Assembly: GCF_918797505.1 (NCBI RefSeq)
Contig: NC_092797.1
Location: 30,021,372 to 30,085,371, forward strand
Direction: 5' to 3'
Source of the DNA: Bemisia tabaci
Lineage: Eukaryota; Arthropoda; Insecta; Hemiptera; Aleyrodidae
DNA: 64,000 nt
Position 1 is the first letter of the stretch; the number at the start of each line of letters is the position of its first letter. The position numbers were made by a program, and so were the translations under genes. Shown here piece by piece: positions 19,991 to 31,913 of this stretch. The notes under the pieces are model-generated. The model worked only from the letters and a program-made list of their open reading frames with translations. It did not search any database and was not told the DNA's origin.

Positions 19991-21511
19991 TGTATTGTTT
20001 TTAATTGCCAAATCTTGATTATTTTTTTAAACAGTCAGTTAATCGTGTCAGATATTTAAGTCAAATAAGCTATAGGGTACCAACCCCTGTGAAGTTCCTT
20101 CCTCTTGGGTGCTTCAAATGCTAATCAAGGTCATCTTAGCTCTTTCGGCAAGAGATATGCCACCCTCCTCTCAACATTCTCAGTATTACTTGGTTTTACA
20201 ACATCTCGATTTTATTGTTGAATATTTGGCGTTTGGCCCACCGTTGACCCTGAAAAAAATAATTTTTTCTAGCTTTCTCATTATTTCCTCCTGGTTCCTA
20301 ACAATTGGCGAGATGCTTTCTACCAAAGTTAACTAATATTGAGGATTTAGATTTCTTCGATACGTCTTCAAGGACAGGCGTGTCAAATATAGCGTAGAAG
20401 ATTGTATTTATTTTTATTAAATTGTTTTACAATTAGGTCAAATGAAATAAAGAAATCTCATAAGGAGCCAGACTATAGCTTTGAAAGGCTTTGGGCTTCA
20501 ACTTTTTTATTTTGTTGGTATTGATGTATTTTTGTTATACTTTGATTCTACATTTCTGTTGACCTATGATTTTTTTTAAATGCTGTTTCATTTCTACTCC
20601 TCTACTGATGATATAAATTATTTTAATTTCAAAGATACGAAACTTACATCTTTATTTAGGAGTTTTCTTCTTCCTGATTAATTTATTCTTTGAATTGATC
20701 ACATTATTGGAAGGAACTCATTGCTTGAGACAGAAAATACATTTAATTTAAATTTAATAAAAATCTTCAATAGCATTATTTAGTACTATTCACGAAAGCT
20801 TTCGTAAGAGCAAAATATTACATCCACAAACGACTGAAGCATTATTTACAGTTTCTTTATCTTATCAAGTTATGCCCTTATATCAAATATTTCTTTTTTT
20901 GGGGGGGGGGGGGGACGAGTATTAAATAAAAGGAAAGAAATACTATGAAGATTAAACACGATTGAAACATGATTAATATTTTTTTAATTTCGTATCATAA
21001 TCAAGACAATACCTGATAAAAGGAAGTGATCCATAACAAACGACTTGTGTTACACAAGTTTTGAATATTTTGACTTTTTAAAAAGAAAGTAATATTAAAA
21101 AGAAACAAAAAATCGAAGTAATTTCAATTAGCTCAAACACAAAGGCTGGTTGCCCCCCCCCCCCTCCCCCCTGCTTGCATGGCACCTTACACTGGCGCCT
21201 AGATATCAGCAGGGCCAGGGCGCCAAGAGCGATGGATCTTCTGTCCTCTTCGAAATGAAATTAAACTAACCGACTGTTGACCCAGTGAGACAAGTCTTGT
21301 CTTCCGTATCAGTAAAAGTGGGCGACGGATTCGATCAGATATGACGTGTGATCGTATATTCCGGATAATCGCAATTTGATGCATGCTGCAATGAGGGGAA
21401 ACGAAGATGTGAGAGATACGGTCGGAGAAGATGCGATATCAATGAGGGGAAAGGCTTTCTTCTCTTACATGACTTCGAGCCCGGGTAATCTCCTGTGGTC
21501 AACTGAGTCAT
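19991..21511. other. Spacer with G and C homopolymers
   Basis: A run of 14 G at 20,901-20,914 and a run of 12 C at 21,153-21,164 stand out in AT-rich DNA. Otherwise I see no gene or element. Confidence 0.5.
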
Positions 21512-21565
21512 GTACGGCGGGTTACGGAAAACTATTTTTCGCAGGAATAACGATCCCGCTTGTAC
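21512..21565. repeat. 54-bp micro-foldback repeat, copy 2 (inverted)
   Basis: Reverse complement of 16,894-16,947 with a single difference. It ends about 60 bp before a family F MITE, but the first copy has no such neighbour, so the two are independent. Confidence 0.8.
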
Positions 21566-21623
21566 ACTGTGCGACTAGGTTCATAATTTTACCCGTGAGG
21601 TTCCTTTGAGTCTCGTGAGAAAT

Positions 21624-21755
21624 AATTTGGACGTATTTCTGACAAACGGAACTATGTGCATTCAGACATGAGCCCTGAGACCCATAAAAATATATGCATA
21701 ACAGGGCCCACGTCATAATTGCACATAGTTCCGTTTGGCAGAGATACGTCCAATT
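21624..21755. mobile_element. Family F MITE, copy 1
   Basis: AATTTGGACGTATTTCTGAC and GAGATACGTCCAATT form the ends. They are followed by AACGGAACTATGTGCA / TGCACATAGTTCCGTT and a centre CATGAGCCCTGAGACCCATA. It is a nearly complete hairpin of about 130 bp. Copy 2, with the same centre, is at 50,009-50,138. Confidence 0.85.
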
Positions 21756-22443
21756 GATAGTATTTGTTCAAGGGATCAACAGTTAGCCTATGGCATGGTA
21801 CGATGAGGAGCAATGTATAATAACACACTCTTTAATTTTTGTGTTTTTATTTTCATTCACAAGTGATTTGAAACCGTGTGAGCTCCAATTGAAGCTATTT
21901 GGTAAATCTGAGCGGTGAAGCATCTTGAGCAGGCAGCTTAGCACTGAAAGCTCTGCTCTTTTTTCCTACCGGCGCCATGACAAATGAGCACTGTCACCAG
22001 ATGAAGACATTTCAAGCAAAATGCATTCAATGATAAATAACTATCTGTTCCGGCGGTGAACCAAGGTTTTATCTTATCGTATAGTTGGATCCGTGGTAGT
22101 GTGTATTTTTGAGACCTGTGCAGAAGAATATTTTCTTTTCTTGCTGAAGTGCCCTCTCCCCTCTCATCCCTCCTGATGCAGGTTATTGGCGAGAAACTAG
22201 TATTAATGAGGGAAATTACCGACTTTAAATCCCTTGGTGTGGTATCTTCCATTTAAACCCGAATTTTTGTGCAGATTGGATTACATTGTTGCAATTCCTT
22301 GGAAATTCGTCCGAATTAGGAGTTGGGGATATTCTTGCATTCAGCTCTTACTTTTGAGTCCTCACTCAACCCTTCACCCTTCAGCCCTTACTCAAAACTG
22401 GTTGGCATTTACTGAAACTTTATTGATTTTTGCGAGAAACTGC
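21756..22443. other. No feature recognised
   Basis: Spacer without credible coding or repeat signal. Confidence 0.4.
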
Positions 22444-22704
22444 ATATCGACGGTGAAACTACCAAACCACGCATCTCGGTTTGCGACGTCGCAGACTTCC
22501 TGCCATACTTTATTTTTTAAATGAAAAACTACTTAACATCTAGTCTTGAAAATTTCTGTGATTTTTCCTCTTTGTGCGGAGAAAATTCCGTGAAAATTTC
22601 AAGGAATGATATTGATTTGGTCTACTTCACAAAAATAAAATGTGAGCGTAGATTTTTAAACACCGCAAACGAGATACGTGGTCTGGTAGTTTCACCGTCG
22701 ATAT
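22444..22704 (+). mobile_element. Family P MITE, copy 2
   Basis: Ends ATATCGACGGTGAAACTACC and GGTAGTTTCACCGTCGATAT are perfect inverses over 20 bp. Inner GGTTTGCGACGTCGCAGACT and AAACACCGCAAACGAG match copy 1. The best preserved termini of the family. Confidence 0.85.
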
Positions 22705-25588
22705 TTATATATTCTTATACAAGTTTAAATTATCTGAGTCAATTTTTCGACCAAGAGAAGGAGTTTCGTTACTCCGTCTAAAAAACGACGAATCACGATG
22801 GAAAAAAATAGTGGGGGAGTAATATTTACACTAGCGGACATACGTGTTGTCTTATTCACTGCAAGAATACGAGCATGTAAAAATCTGATTTTCTGGAGTA
22901 AGGGTTTTACCGCTCAATTTGGCAACTTGGTGGAGTATAGTTTCGCGCACGCTCCGCAGCCCCCCGACCCCCGCTCCCCAAGAAAACACCCCCGCGAGAT
23001 GGCGCCCCGACATGCCGCGCCGTTCATGACTCAACTACCCCATTATTGCCATTTCTTAATTCAGTCCTCAAAATATTTCCCGCCCGCATCAGCCCTTCCG
23101 GATTCCAACCGAGTCGCGTGGTGGTTTCGTGGACAAGTGCTTCCTGTCATCGGTTTTTTTATTATTTTTATGTGCGTCCACTCCTCTCTAATCTTTTACC
23201 TGTTATTATGGAGTCGTTATTGTCGATCTTAAATGCATGTGCGGTCAATTTTGTGAAAATGCGACTCGAACTTAACCGTTATCGGTAGTAGATGAAATAA
23301 AGTAGGGGGAAATCACTTCTTTTTATTTATTTATTTTCCTTTCTTATTTAGTAACGAACTGACTAAGATTTTCCTTGTATTTATGATTTTGCATGGAATT
23401 ATGTGTAAAGGAATCTTTAATTTTGCCTCTTTTTTCTGATCAACGGTTATTCATATCCAAAAAAGTTGAACCGAACCATAGAGGCGGCATATAATTTACT
23501 GTTACTCATTTTACATCGCAATACATCGTCATGTTTCTTCTTTACTTTTATTCATTCATTTTTTATTCTATTTTTATTTTGAAAGCATACGTCGTAATTT
23601 TTTACTTTATTCAATTGTTTTGCATTTATGACTTACTGTTCAACCTTTATATTAAAACCCTTTTTTCCTTTTTAAGATTTTAAAAAGTTGAGTAGGCAAG
23701 TACATTTTTCATTGCCTCTTTATCAAATTGTTTCATTAATTTTTTTACGGTACAAGCAGAATGGAAGAAATAATGACCTCGTAAAAAAAGAGAAAAAAAT
23801 CCTCTCTACCGCATGAAAAACAAAGGACAAAAAACGCCGTAACTATATTTGAGTATTATATCATAAACATCAGAAAGATGTCATAAAAATGTACACAAAT
23901 TAGGGAAGAAGTATAAAATAAAACCATGACGTTCAATGAAGAAGTTGGGGTTAAAAAAGAGGTTATTAGTTCAATTCCAAGTTTTCAAATTTAAATCAAA
24001 TTTTGTGCTGAAAGATCTTATTTGGCAAGTTCATTTTTTTCGAGGGATCAATTTATGAAAAACAAGAAAATAGTGGCATTTTTTCAAGTCCATGCAGTTT
24101 CATTGTGGAGACACCTGTCTAATCTCTCCTTTCTCCCTTTTAATTATCTCAATGATTATTATTATGTTTGCTTTATACACTCCCCCTTCACCTTGCCGAC
24201 AAAAAGCAAAAAGGAAAATTTCATGTGAATCGTGATATGCCTTGTACCTACCTTAAGAGAGTGCTCGGAGAAGATAATCTGACTCATCTCATTCCCATGT
24301 CAATTTTAAAACCTGCATTTGCAAGACTTGAGTGTTAAGAAAGTTTTAACATAAACACAACTCCAACTACGAAACTTTAAGTAGTCTCATTTTATATCTT
24401 GTCTGAAAACTGCGGCAGTCACCGGCTGTGTATAAGCAGTTATCCATTGTCAAGGGACGCAGTTCATTTCATTTAAAGAGGCTATGTGAATGAATTAACA
24501 AGATTTTCGCTTCAAGGATAATAGTTTTTGTTTTCCTCCATGTTTAATTTAATATCACCATAATTTAGTTCTTTTTATTTTTCTTTTTTAAGACTCCTTG
24601 CCGGTTTTTTGTTGCTATTTGCTTGAGCACTTAAGTTTCTAATAATTCATTGTGTTAACAGAAGTTTAGTGCGGTGTGCAAAAGAAGAATCGCGATTTAG
24701 AATTTTGGAAAAAATATTTGGTACTCAAAACTATAAAGTCACAAAAAATAATCACATCAAAAAATCTACCTCCACCTAGATGTGACAGGGTAACGCATGT
24801 GTACGTTTTAGGGTGATAGATTGTCGTGTTAAATTCGATGCGTCTTCGGATATATTCGTGACCGTACCTGCAAGTATATGACCCAAAGAATATTCTCCAG
24901 TAAAGAACGGTAAGATTTTCCTTTAAATCAGCTGTTTAAAAACTCATGTTTTTTCTTACTTATTCATACATTCATTTTTTAGGAAGCGGCAAGAATAGAT
25001 TATTACCCACGTATGCTGCATCTCAAAGAGAATGTGATGTAAGCTGTTGTAACCATGCTTGTTTAAATAATCATCTCCACTAAACATATGAACAAAAATG
25101 TCTGTCATTTACTAAAGCAGTCAAACAGGGTAAACAGATTACTTCCTGCGCTTTATAATATAATTTAAACAATAAGAAAAAACCCAGGGGTCAAGTTGCT
25201 GAAAGAAAATTCGACAAGAACTGAATGTAAGAGACAGTTTGAGTAATTTCAGTACACCAGGGGACTGATCATTACATCGCAACGCGGCAGGAGAAAGGAG
25301 GGGAAACTTGCGTTAAAGTGCGTTAAGGTCCTTACCGCGTTACCTGACGTTGACACCGAATTCTTTTCTGGATTTCTTTTCAGTTTCTTACGTTTACATT
25401 TTAATTGAATATATTTCATCTCTACGTTTTTTTCGTTTTCTCTTTTGTTTTATATCCCCCACTGGTTTTCATTTCATCAGTACGCTTACTTACAGAGCAG
25501 CTTTTTTACTATGAGAGGGGGTCGAGGGAGGCGCGCGTAACGCATTTTGCAAGGGTGTATACACCTAGCGTGCGTTACGGGTGTGCTC
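22705..25588. other. Gene-poor stretch
   Basis: A 144-codon frame at 22,798-23,232 runs over a GC-rich patch rich in C runs (about 22,950-23,020). It encodes no recognisable domain, although a hydrophobic stretch lies near its end. A CAATTTGGCAACTTGG string at about 22,916 resembles the subterminal motif of the MITEs. The rest is AT-rich with nothing further recognised. Confidence 0.4.
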
Positions 25589-25596
25589 CTCGGGAG

Positions 25597-25940
25597 GGTG
25601 ATAGGACACTATGTCCAAAAAAAAAAAAAATCCAAAAGTAAAAAGGTCCAAACGTATGATGTCCAACAAAATAAAAAGGACAAAACCAATGGATGTCCAA
25701 CTGAGTAAAAAGTACAATAAAAATTTAAAAAAATGAGCGTCAAAAATATTTACTTAAAATACCTACTAAAATACCTTACTTTTTTACTTTCGACGCTCAT
25801 TTTTTTTTTAAAGTTTCCATTGGACTTTTTACTCAGTTGAACATTTTTTGGTTTTGGCCCTTTTATTTTGTTAAGACATTATACGTTTGGACGTTTTTAC
25901 TTTGGGACCCTTTTTTTTTTGGACATTATGTCCTATCACC
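25597..25940. mobile_element. 344-bp palindromic MITE with 8-bp duplication
   Basis: Ends GGTGATAGGACACTATGTCC and GGACATTATGTCCTATCACC, flanked by CTCGGGAG at 25,589-25,596 and 25,941-25,948. The arms pair almost to the centre, where AATGAGCGTC and GACGCTCATT enclose a short loop. The arms contain repeated TGTCCAA units separated by A-rich blocks (25,609-25,700). An 8-bp duplication is compatible with hAT-type or similar transposition, but the ends are not classic hAT. Confidence 0.85.
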
Positions 25941-25948
25941 CTCGGGAG

Positions 25949-26310
25949 GGTGGAGATCAAAATTTCGATTATTAGCGTTACGTATTTATTTAGCGGAATC
26001 TGTTTGAGTATTTTCAGCGTGACAGCAATGGACTGGAGGATAAACTTAAGTCAGATGTAGTATAAAAACCGCACGTGAAAATAAAATACGCGGAAAGCTG
26101 AGGGATAAGCCATATCGTGCAGAACGTGCAACTCGCCTGGGTGACGTAAAGAAGTACGTCGCGTGAATATAATGATGATCTCTGCACCAAACAGATTGAC
26201 TAAGCCAGTCATTTTATAAGCGAATTCACTCTCACCCAGCTGCAGTGAATAATATTGTCGGAGACTTCGTGTACTCCCATTTTCACGAACCCCACTTTTA
26301 AACATCGTAA
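25949..26310. other. No feature recognised
   Basis: Spacer. The 84-codon minus frame at 26,051-26,305 has no recognisable domain. Confidence 0.4.
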
Positions 26311-26632
26311 CACTGGTAAAACCCGTGGTTCAGCATAACAATCACGTCATCATGCTCTAAGCAAGAAATATGACTGCAGAGATTGCCAGTTTTTGACCAT
26401 TATCCGAAATGAAAGAAAAACTCTAATATGCAAGGAAAGCATCACAATCCCAACTCCTGGCTGATGTTGGCGCCAGATATAAGAGTACAGTTGCACCAGT
26501 CAGAGGTACGATCGAGTCTGCTGAAAGTGTGATTGGATCGAAAATACCTTTGGCCAGTGCAACTACTCCTATCTGGCGCCAAAATCAGCCAGAAGTGTAG
26601 TTATAGGAGTGTTACACTTTTTTTTACCAGTG
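26311..26632. mobile_element. Probable MITE with AACACTGGTAAAA ends
   Basis: CACTGGTAAAA at 26,311 and TTTTTACCAGTG ending 26,632 are inverted. Inside, 26,458-26,510 and 26,540-26,591 pair (TTGGCGCCAGATA / TATCTGGCGCCAA). The terminal string is like families J and L (CACTG plus an A run). The inner pair may be a separate nested hairpin. Confidence 0.5.
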
Positions 26633-26943
26633 TATTTTTGACAGATATAAGGCATTTTCACTCTAAAAAGGAATGTTTTGAACAGGCAGCGGTTGGAGAC
26701 AAAAAAACAAACGATTTCAAAATTAGATCCAAAAGTCGTAACAAGTCTACGCTGACATGAAACCTGATGAATGTAAATTTTAATTGTCGTGCAACCACAT
26801 TGATGCTCCTCTTTTTTCAGTTTTATTATAATTCATATATTTGTCATTCATTTATTTTCTAGTAACTTTTTTCCAACCAGACTTTATTTGGGGAAACGTG
26901 ACCTGTAAAGTCAACAAAAATTTTGATGTAAAACTTAAAATCA

Positions 26944-28901
26944 TGCCCAGATAAGACATAATATTTTTACAATATTGGGCAAATATTGTCAGTACTGTCG
27001 CAATATTTACACAATACTGACAATATTTTGATAATATTATAATCAAAATTATTTTTTTAGAAAATATTTAAAGAATCATCATTTAGTATTTTTAAAAATA
27101 ATATGTTTACCCAAAACATCATAAAAATATTTTCAAAATATTTGTATTTCAATACTGTAAAAATTTATATCGTGAGAGTATTTTTAAAATATCAGTACAT
27201 ATAATATTTATATTCAAAATATTTATTATATATTTTAAAAACATTTTAAAAGACAGTAATGCATTGGTAAGTATTTTCAAAATATTTTGAAAATATTTTA
27301 AACAATAATACTGCTATTCAAAATATTTTTAAAATATTTTCAATATCCTAATCGGTATAAGTCATCATACTAAATGCCTGCCCATAACGAAAAGTATTAA
27401 ACATAATAAGGCTTAGATTTAAGACGTAGCTCAAATGTGTTCTTTCTGAACAATTATCCATTATTTTCAACCTTATTATTCATAAAGGTTATTGCAGTTG
27501 TTGTCAAATTTAATATAATATAATATAATATATATTTTTTTGCCTCCCAAGAAATTGTTGAATTTCCACCTCCTTGAGGTCATTTTCAATGTATTTGCGC
27601 GTGATCTCAGTTTATTTCTTTTTTTGTTTCGTTTGTAGTTCATGTACTGTTGTGAATATTATCATTGAATGAGAATGTTATCATTCATTCACATCTGGTT
27701 GTTTATTTTTTATTTTTCAAATTTCAAATGAAACATTTAAATTCAACTGAAGAAGAAATTCTTGATCTCGTGTGCTTATTGGTCTCCTGTAGAACTTGCA
27801 CTTAGTAGCTGTGCAGCTGTGAGATTATGGCAATCGCACCTGCATAGTCTTTATGAGGAAGACATCAAACTGCAATCAAATGCAAAATGCATCTCAGAAT
27901 GTCGATGAAAAATTTAAAGAGAAAAAAATAAATAAAATAATAGAATGGTGGAAATAATAGAATAACAGAGACAAAAGAAGAGAAATAAAATGAAGTAAAT
28001 CAAATTAATGATAAAATGAAGTCAAAGACTAAACTGAAGTAAAACATTAGAGGGAGCAAGGAGATGAAGTAAAAAAACTGAGATGAAGAAAAAAATAAAG
28101 TATAAGGGAAAAAACTAAATGAGGTTAAAGAATAGAATGAATTTAAAGAATTAACTGAAGTCAAAAAAATTATGATGAAGTATTAAAATAAATTACAGTA
28201 AAACAAAACAAAGTAAAGGAATAAGAAGTAAATAATTAAAGAAAAAAAATGAAGTGCTTGAAAAAAAAAAAAAAAAATAGAGTGAAGAAAAAAATAGAGT
28301 CAGCAAGGAAATAAAACAAAGTAAAACGATAAAATAAATTTAAAAAATATAGTAAAGTAAAAAGTAAAATAAATACACGGACAAATCCAGGCAGATGGAA
28401 AATATCCTAGTTGCCCGTCCAACTCGACGTTAAATACCGGTTTTAAGTCACTAAAATACATCGTCTAGTGAAGCTCAATCGGTAGGGTCGTCGGTTAGTG
28501 TTAGGTAGGTCCCGGGTTCAATCCCTAAGGTGGATGAAAAATTTCTAATCTGCAAAATCGATTCAATAACATCCCAGTGGTTTCATTATTTTTATTTTTC
28601 ATGGTTTCTAAAATTATTTCCACAATTAACCCTTTTCCACCATCCCCTAGCTGCGAACCCCTAAATTGATTCAATATTGGTGTAGTATTGTCTCAATATT
28701 GATATCCAAATACTTTCCCTTTGAAGTACTGGCACAGTATTCTCAGCCAAAGTATTGGCACAGTATTTATGCCAAAAGGAAAGATGGTGTACGATTTTAA
28801 CATTGGCTCAATATTTAACCAATATTGGCCCAATGTTTGCATAAATACCAAAACAATATTGTTTAAATATTGGCTAAATATTCCTGTCTTATCTGGGTGC
28901 T
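26944..28901. mobile_element. 2-kb AT-rich element with CCCAGATAAGACA ends
   Basis: TGCCCAGATAAGACATAATA at the left pairs with TGTCTTATCTGGGTGC at the right. Both subterminal regions are crowded with variants of CAATATTG and AAATATTT: about 26,970-27,350 and 28,670-28,870. The middle (27,950-28,370) is an A-rich quasi-repeat of ATGAAGTAAA-like units without a fixed period. A tRNA-like domain lies at about 28,463-28,537. No transposase frame. No target duplication could be read. Confidence 0.65.
28463..28537 (+). other. tRNA-like Pol III promoter domain (SINE head or tRNA relic)
   Basis: An A-box-like AAGCTCAATCGGTAGGG at 28,471 and a perfect B-box GGTTCAATCCC at 28,514 have tRNA-like spacing (about 43 bases). 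A convincing acceptor stem does not form by eye, so this is a tRNA-derived SINE head or a decayed tRNA rather than a functional tRNA. It sits inside the 26,944-28,901 element. The left-hand A-rich array is not an obvious tail for it. Confidence 0.5.
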
Positions 28902-29396
28902 GATTTGAAAATGACAAATTCCTTTTTGATGAATAGTGGTCATATGCCCTCGGCGGAGATCAGATACATCATAAACGGAGAAATGGTTTAGTGCTCGTGC
29001 CGAAAGAGTTTAGTAAAAGAGTATTACCTAGATTTTGGGTTGGTACCAGCCTTACTCTAGCGGAACTACATACTAATCCGGCCGGGGTTGATATCTACCC
29101 TTTTATGTGATATCCAAGGGCTCGAGCCCAGCCTTAAAGTCGCTTTTTATCGTGTGCTAGGGTCATCTAAAGGGTAAGTTTATAAACTTCATACCTCAAA
29201 ATTAAACATGATAAATACAATGTGTGAAAATCACTTGATTTTGTTATATTGAGAGCCTTTCTATTAGCTCGGATTGTCGAAATTTGTACCAGCGGTTTTC
29301 GAGACGGATTCTTAAGCGAACGGAAACAACAAATTTTAGGCTGTTTTCTGAATGGCATCACCTAAATTTTGGGTAGGCACTAGCCCCACCTTCTCA
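28902..29396. other. Spacer with a dispersed direct repeat
   Basis: ACCTAGATTTTGGGTTGGTA at about 29,027 recurs as ACCTAAATTTTGGGTAGGCA at about 29,360, each followed by CAGCC or TAGCCCCACC. The period is about 333 bp. TAAAGTCGCTTTTTATCGTG at about 29,134 resembles the direct repeat around the RT fragment. This may be the remains of an older LINE-related segment. Confidence 0.35.
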
Positions 29397-29832
29397 CACT
29401 GAAAAAAAAAATCTCGGTGTATTTACTAAGAAAATGGTAAAATTACCAAGAATTCAGGGCTCTATTTGATCCCAGTTTTTTCTTGGTAAAATTACCATTT
29501 GTGGATTGGTGATTTTACCGAGAAATCTCGGTAAGAAATCTCGGTAAAATTTTTGAACTTTCTCGGTAATTTTACTGAACCTTGGTAAAAACGCCAATAT
29601 TTTTTGTCGACAGTTGTAGAATTACCAAAATAAAATGGCAAAGTTACCCGGAATTGATTACCAAAAAAAGTGGTAATCTTACCTAAAAAAACAGTAAAAA
29701 TACCGGGTTTTAGGTAAGCTTACCAGTCTTTCTTGGTAAAATTACCACTAATTGGTAAAAAAAGTGAGATGGTAAAGGTACCAACGGACCTCGGTAAAAT
29801 TGCCGACAGTTTTTTTTTTTTTTTTTTCAGTG
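29397..29832. mobile_element. Family L element with GGTAAAATTACC array
   Basis: Ends CACTGAAAAAAAAA and TTTTTTTTTTTCAGTG. The 436-bp body carries more than twelve variants of a self-complementary motif TTGGTAAAATTACCA or its half GGTAA/TTACC, in both senses. It is therefore a string of small palindromes rather than a single hairpin. Non-coding. Termini belong with J-type CACTG plus A-run ends. Confidence 0.75.
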
Positions 29833-31765
29833 CAGGATTAGATATCCATTCGAGCAGGGTGAGTACTCATCCAAGATCTACGTAGTTCAATTTGTATTAG
29901 GAATGGATACTGGACCTTCTTTACCGTGCCTAACCTAACTCTTGGCGCTTAAGGAAAGCGAGTCAATGAAGAGATTGAAAATGATATGGAGACATTCAAA
30001 GCTCTTTGTTAAAACAAACCGTACAGGTTGGAAAGTAGCTCTGTTGGATGTCTCGTAATATTTTATAGGTATAAGCTAGGAACTCTTCAAAATGTAAACC
30101 GTGATGATTTGAACATTAACTTCCAGTTTTAGTAAAAAAAAAAAAAAAAAATTAAGTTTCGACCTCATTCGAAGGTTCGATTCACTGTGCGACGAGTCCC
30201 GCCCACCAATCAACAACGAAACACGCAACGGAAGTGCCGATAAGGGATGGGCATCGCGTTGCAACATAATTGCTGTCTTAAAAGGCAAGATTATAACAAC
30301 ACTTTTCTTGAATTTGCAGACGAATATGACGAAACATCGTCAGGTTCTGTCGTAATTTGATGGCCATTTGACGTTGCAAAACGGCGCCGATTGCGGAATC
30401 CGCATACTTTTTCGTTATGCTTTTTGCTGCGAGAAAGGAAAACGAACTTCGGTAGGGGCATCGCAGTCATTTCTGTGGAAGATGATTTTGCGATTAAAGC
30501 CATTCGCAAATTTTTTTTAAGAAAACCAATGGCATATGCTTGGCAAAATTTGTTATCTTTTAATACTAATTATTCAAACAGACATTCAAACGTCGCCAAA
30601 ATTTTAATATAAATGCTCTAACTCCGGAAAGTTGGTGTACGTAATGGATTTCTCGTTTAGTGGACGAGATTTGTCAAAATCTTAAGCGGATCCAAGAGGG
30701 GGTATAGGAAGGGGGCGTTTGCCCGAAGAAGGAAGGACGCTTATATTTATACATTATTCATGACAAAATTGACTCAAACTGCAAGTTAAATGCTCTTAAA
30801 TTTCGAAAATTTTCAGGTGGAAGCCCCGCGGAACCCCATTCTGCCTCCCGCTCAGTGTCTGGATCCATCCGTGGCCGAAATAAGACTCATGAAACGCTGA
30901 AAAAACTTTCAAAAGTTTCAATTTCTTGGAGAGCTTTAAATATAAGAAATCAGGAGCTTCTTCAAAATTTCCGCGAAATGAACTAAATGGATTCAATTAC
31001 TTTCTGGATTTCCTTCCATCAAAATTAAAGTGCTATGAGGGTAGAAAGGGGCTCTCTCGGTTCTGGCGTCTCACAATCTCCGCTAGGGTTTCATCCATTG
31101 CGATTAAAGCTTTTACTGCATATTCTTTTTGATTATATTACAATTCTGTAGACGAAATATCCCAGAAAATTCATTCAATAGTTTTCGCTCTGAAATATAA
31201 ATTACCTTTGGAGATTTTGCAACACTGTAACCCTTTTGCGCGCATCACCCTAATATATGGAAAGCGGCGTAATCCTGGTGATGTGGCAACTAAGAGAAAA
31301 TGTTCCCCTGATTGGTGTAATTTCTAATGGAACTTTCCTTTCAAGGAATTTTAAGGTCCCATTAATGTTGAGCGTGCACAGGTTTCATTCGTTAGATTGC
31401 AGATATTTTGGGTGCGAGCCAATGCAAGTAGTGCTACAAGAGTACGCTTTAAGCCCGATGGAATAAGTTTCGCGAGTTCCTTCGGGGGAAATCATGTAAG
31501 CTGTAATGGGAGTGCATTACAGTTATTATTCGTGAAATTTGCCGGAGTCACAAAACATCTCATTCATCGTGAATTCTAGAGAACAAGTACGAGTAAAAAA
31601 CATCCATGTGCACATCGTTTTCACGGTTCTCGCCGTAAAAAAAAAAAAAAAAATCCGAATAGCTTTAGTTCTCTCATCTGCACCTCGCAAATTTTGACCT
31701 TTTTGCAATACTAAACATGAGCCCTCTCATCTTTGCGGCACTGCCTGCTTTTCTGCCTTTGCCTA
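29833..31765. other. No feature recognised
   Basis: Spacer with A runs of 15-20 at about 30,135 and 31,637. The short frames at 30,291-31,708 (both strands) are overlapping and unconvincing. Confidence 0.4.
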
Positions 31766-31913
31766 CAGTGGCGTGATTTGAATGATCGATTATCGATATT
31801 CCCCCCTCTGAAGCTGTGGTAAAAAATCGATTATAAAGGTGCTCGATCGATCCTTTTCCACAGGTCTAAATGGCAGATCAATCGATATAATCACAAAGTA
31901 TGCCACGCCACTG
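31766..31913. mobile_element. Family H hAT-like MITE, copy 2
   Basis: Ends CAGTGGCGTGATTTG and TATGCCACGCCACTG. The interior has GATCGATTATCGATATT, GTGGTAAAAAATCGATTATA and CAGATCAATCGATATAATC. 148 bp. No convincing 8-bp duplication at its flanks, which may have decayed. Confidence 0.8.

Noticed and set aside
22798..23232. 144-codon plus frame with a hydrophobic tail
   Set aside because: No domain, composition driven by a local GC-rich patch, no splice or promoter context.
27000..27350. Origin of replication or satellite suggested by dense AATATTT palindromes
   Set aside because: They are confined to the subterminal zones of the 26,944-28,901 element and are better explained as part of it.
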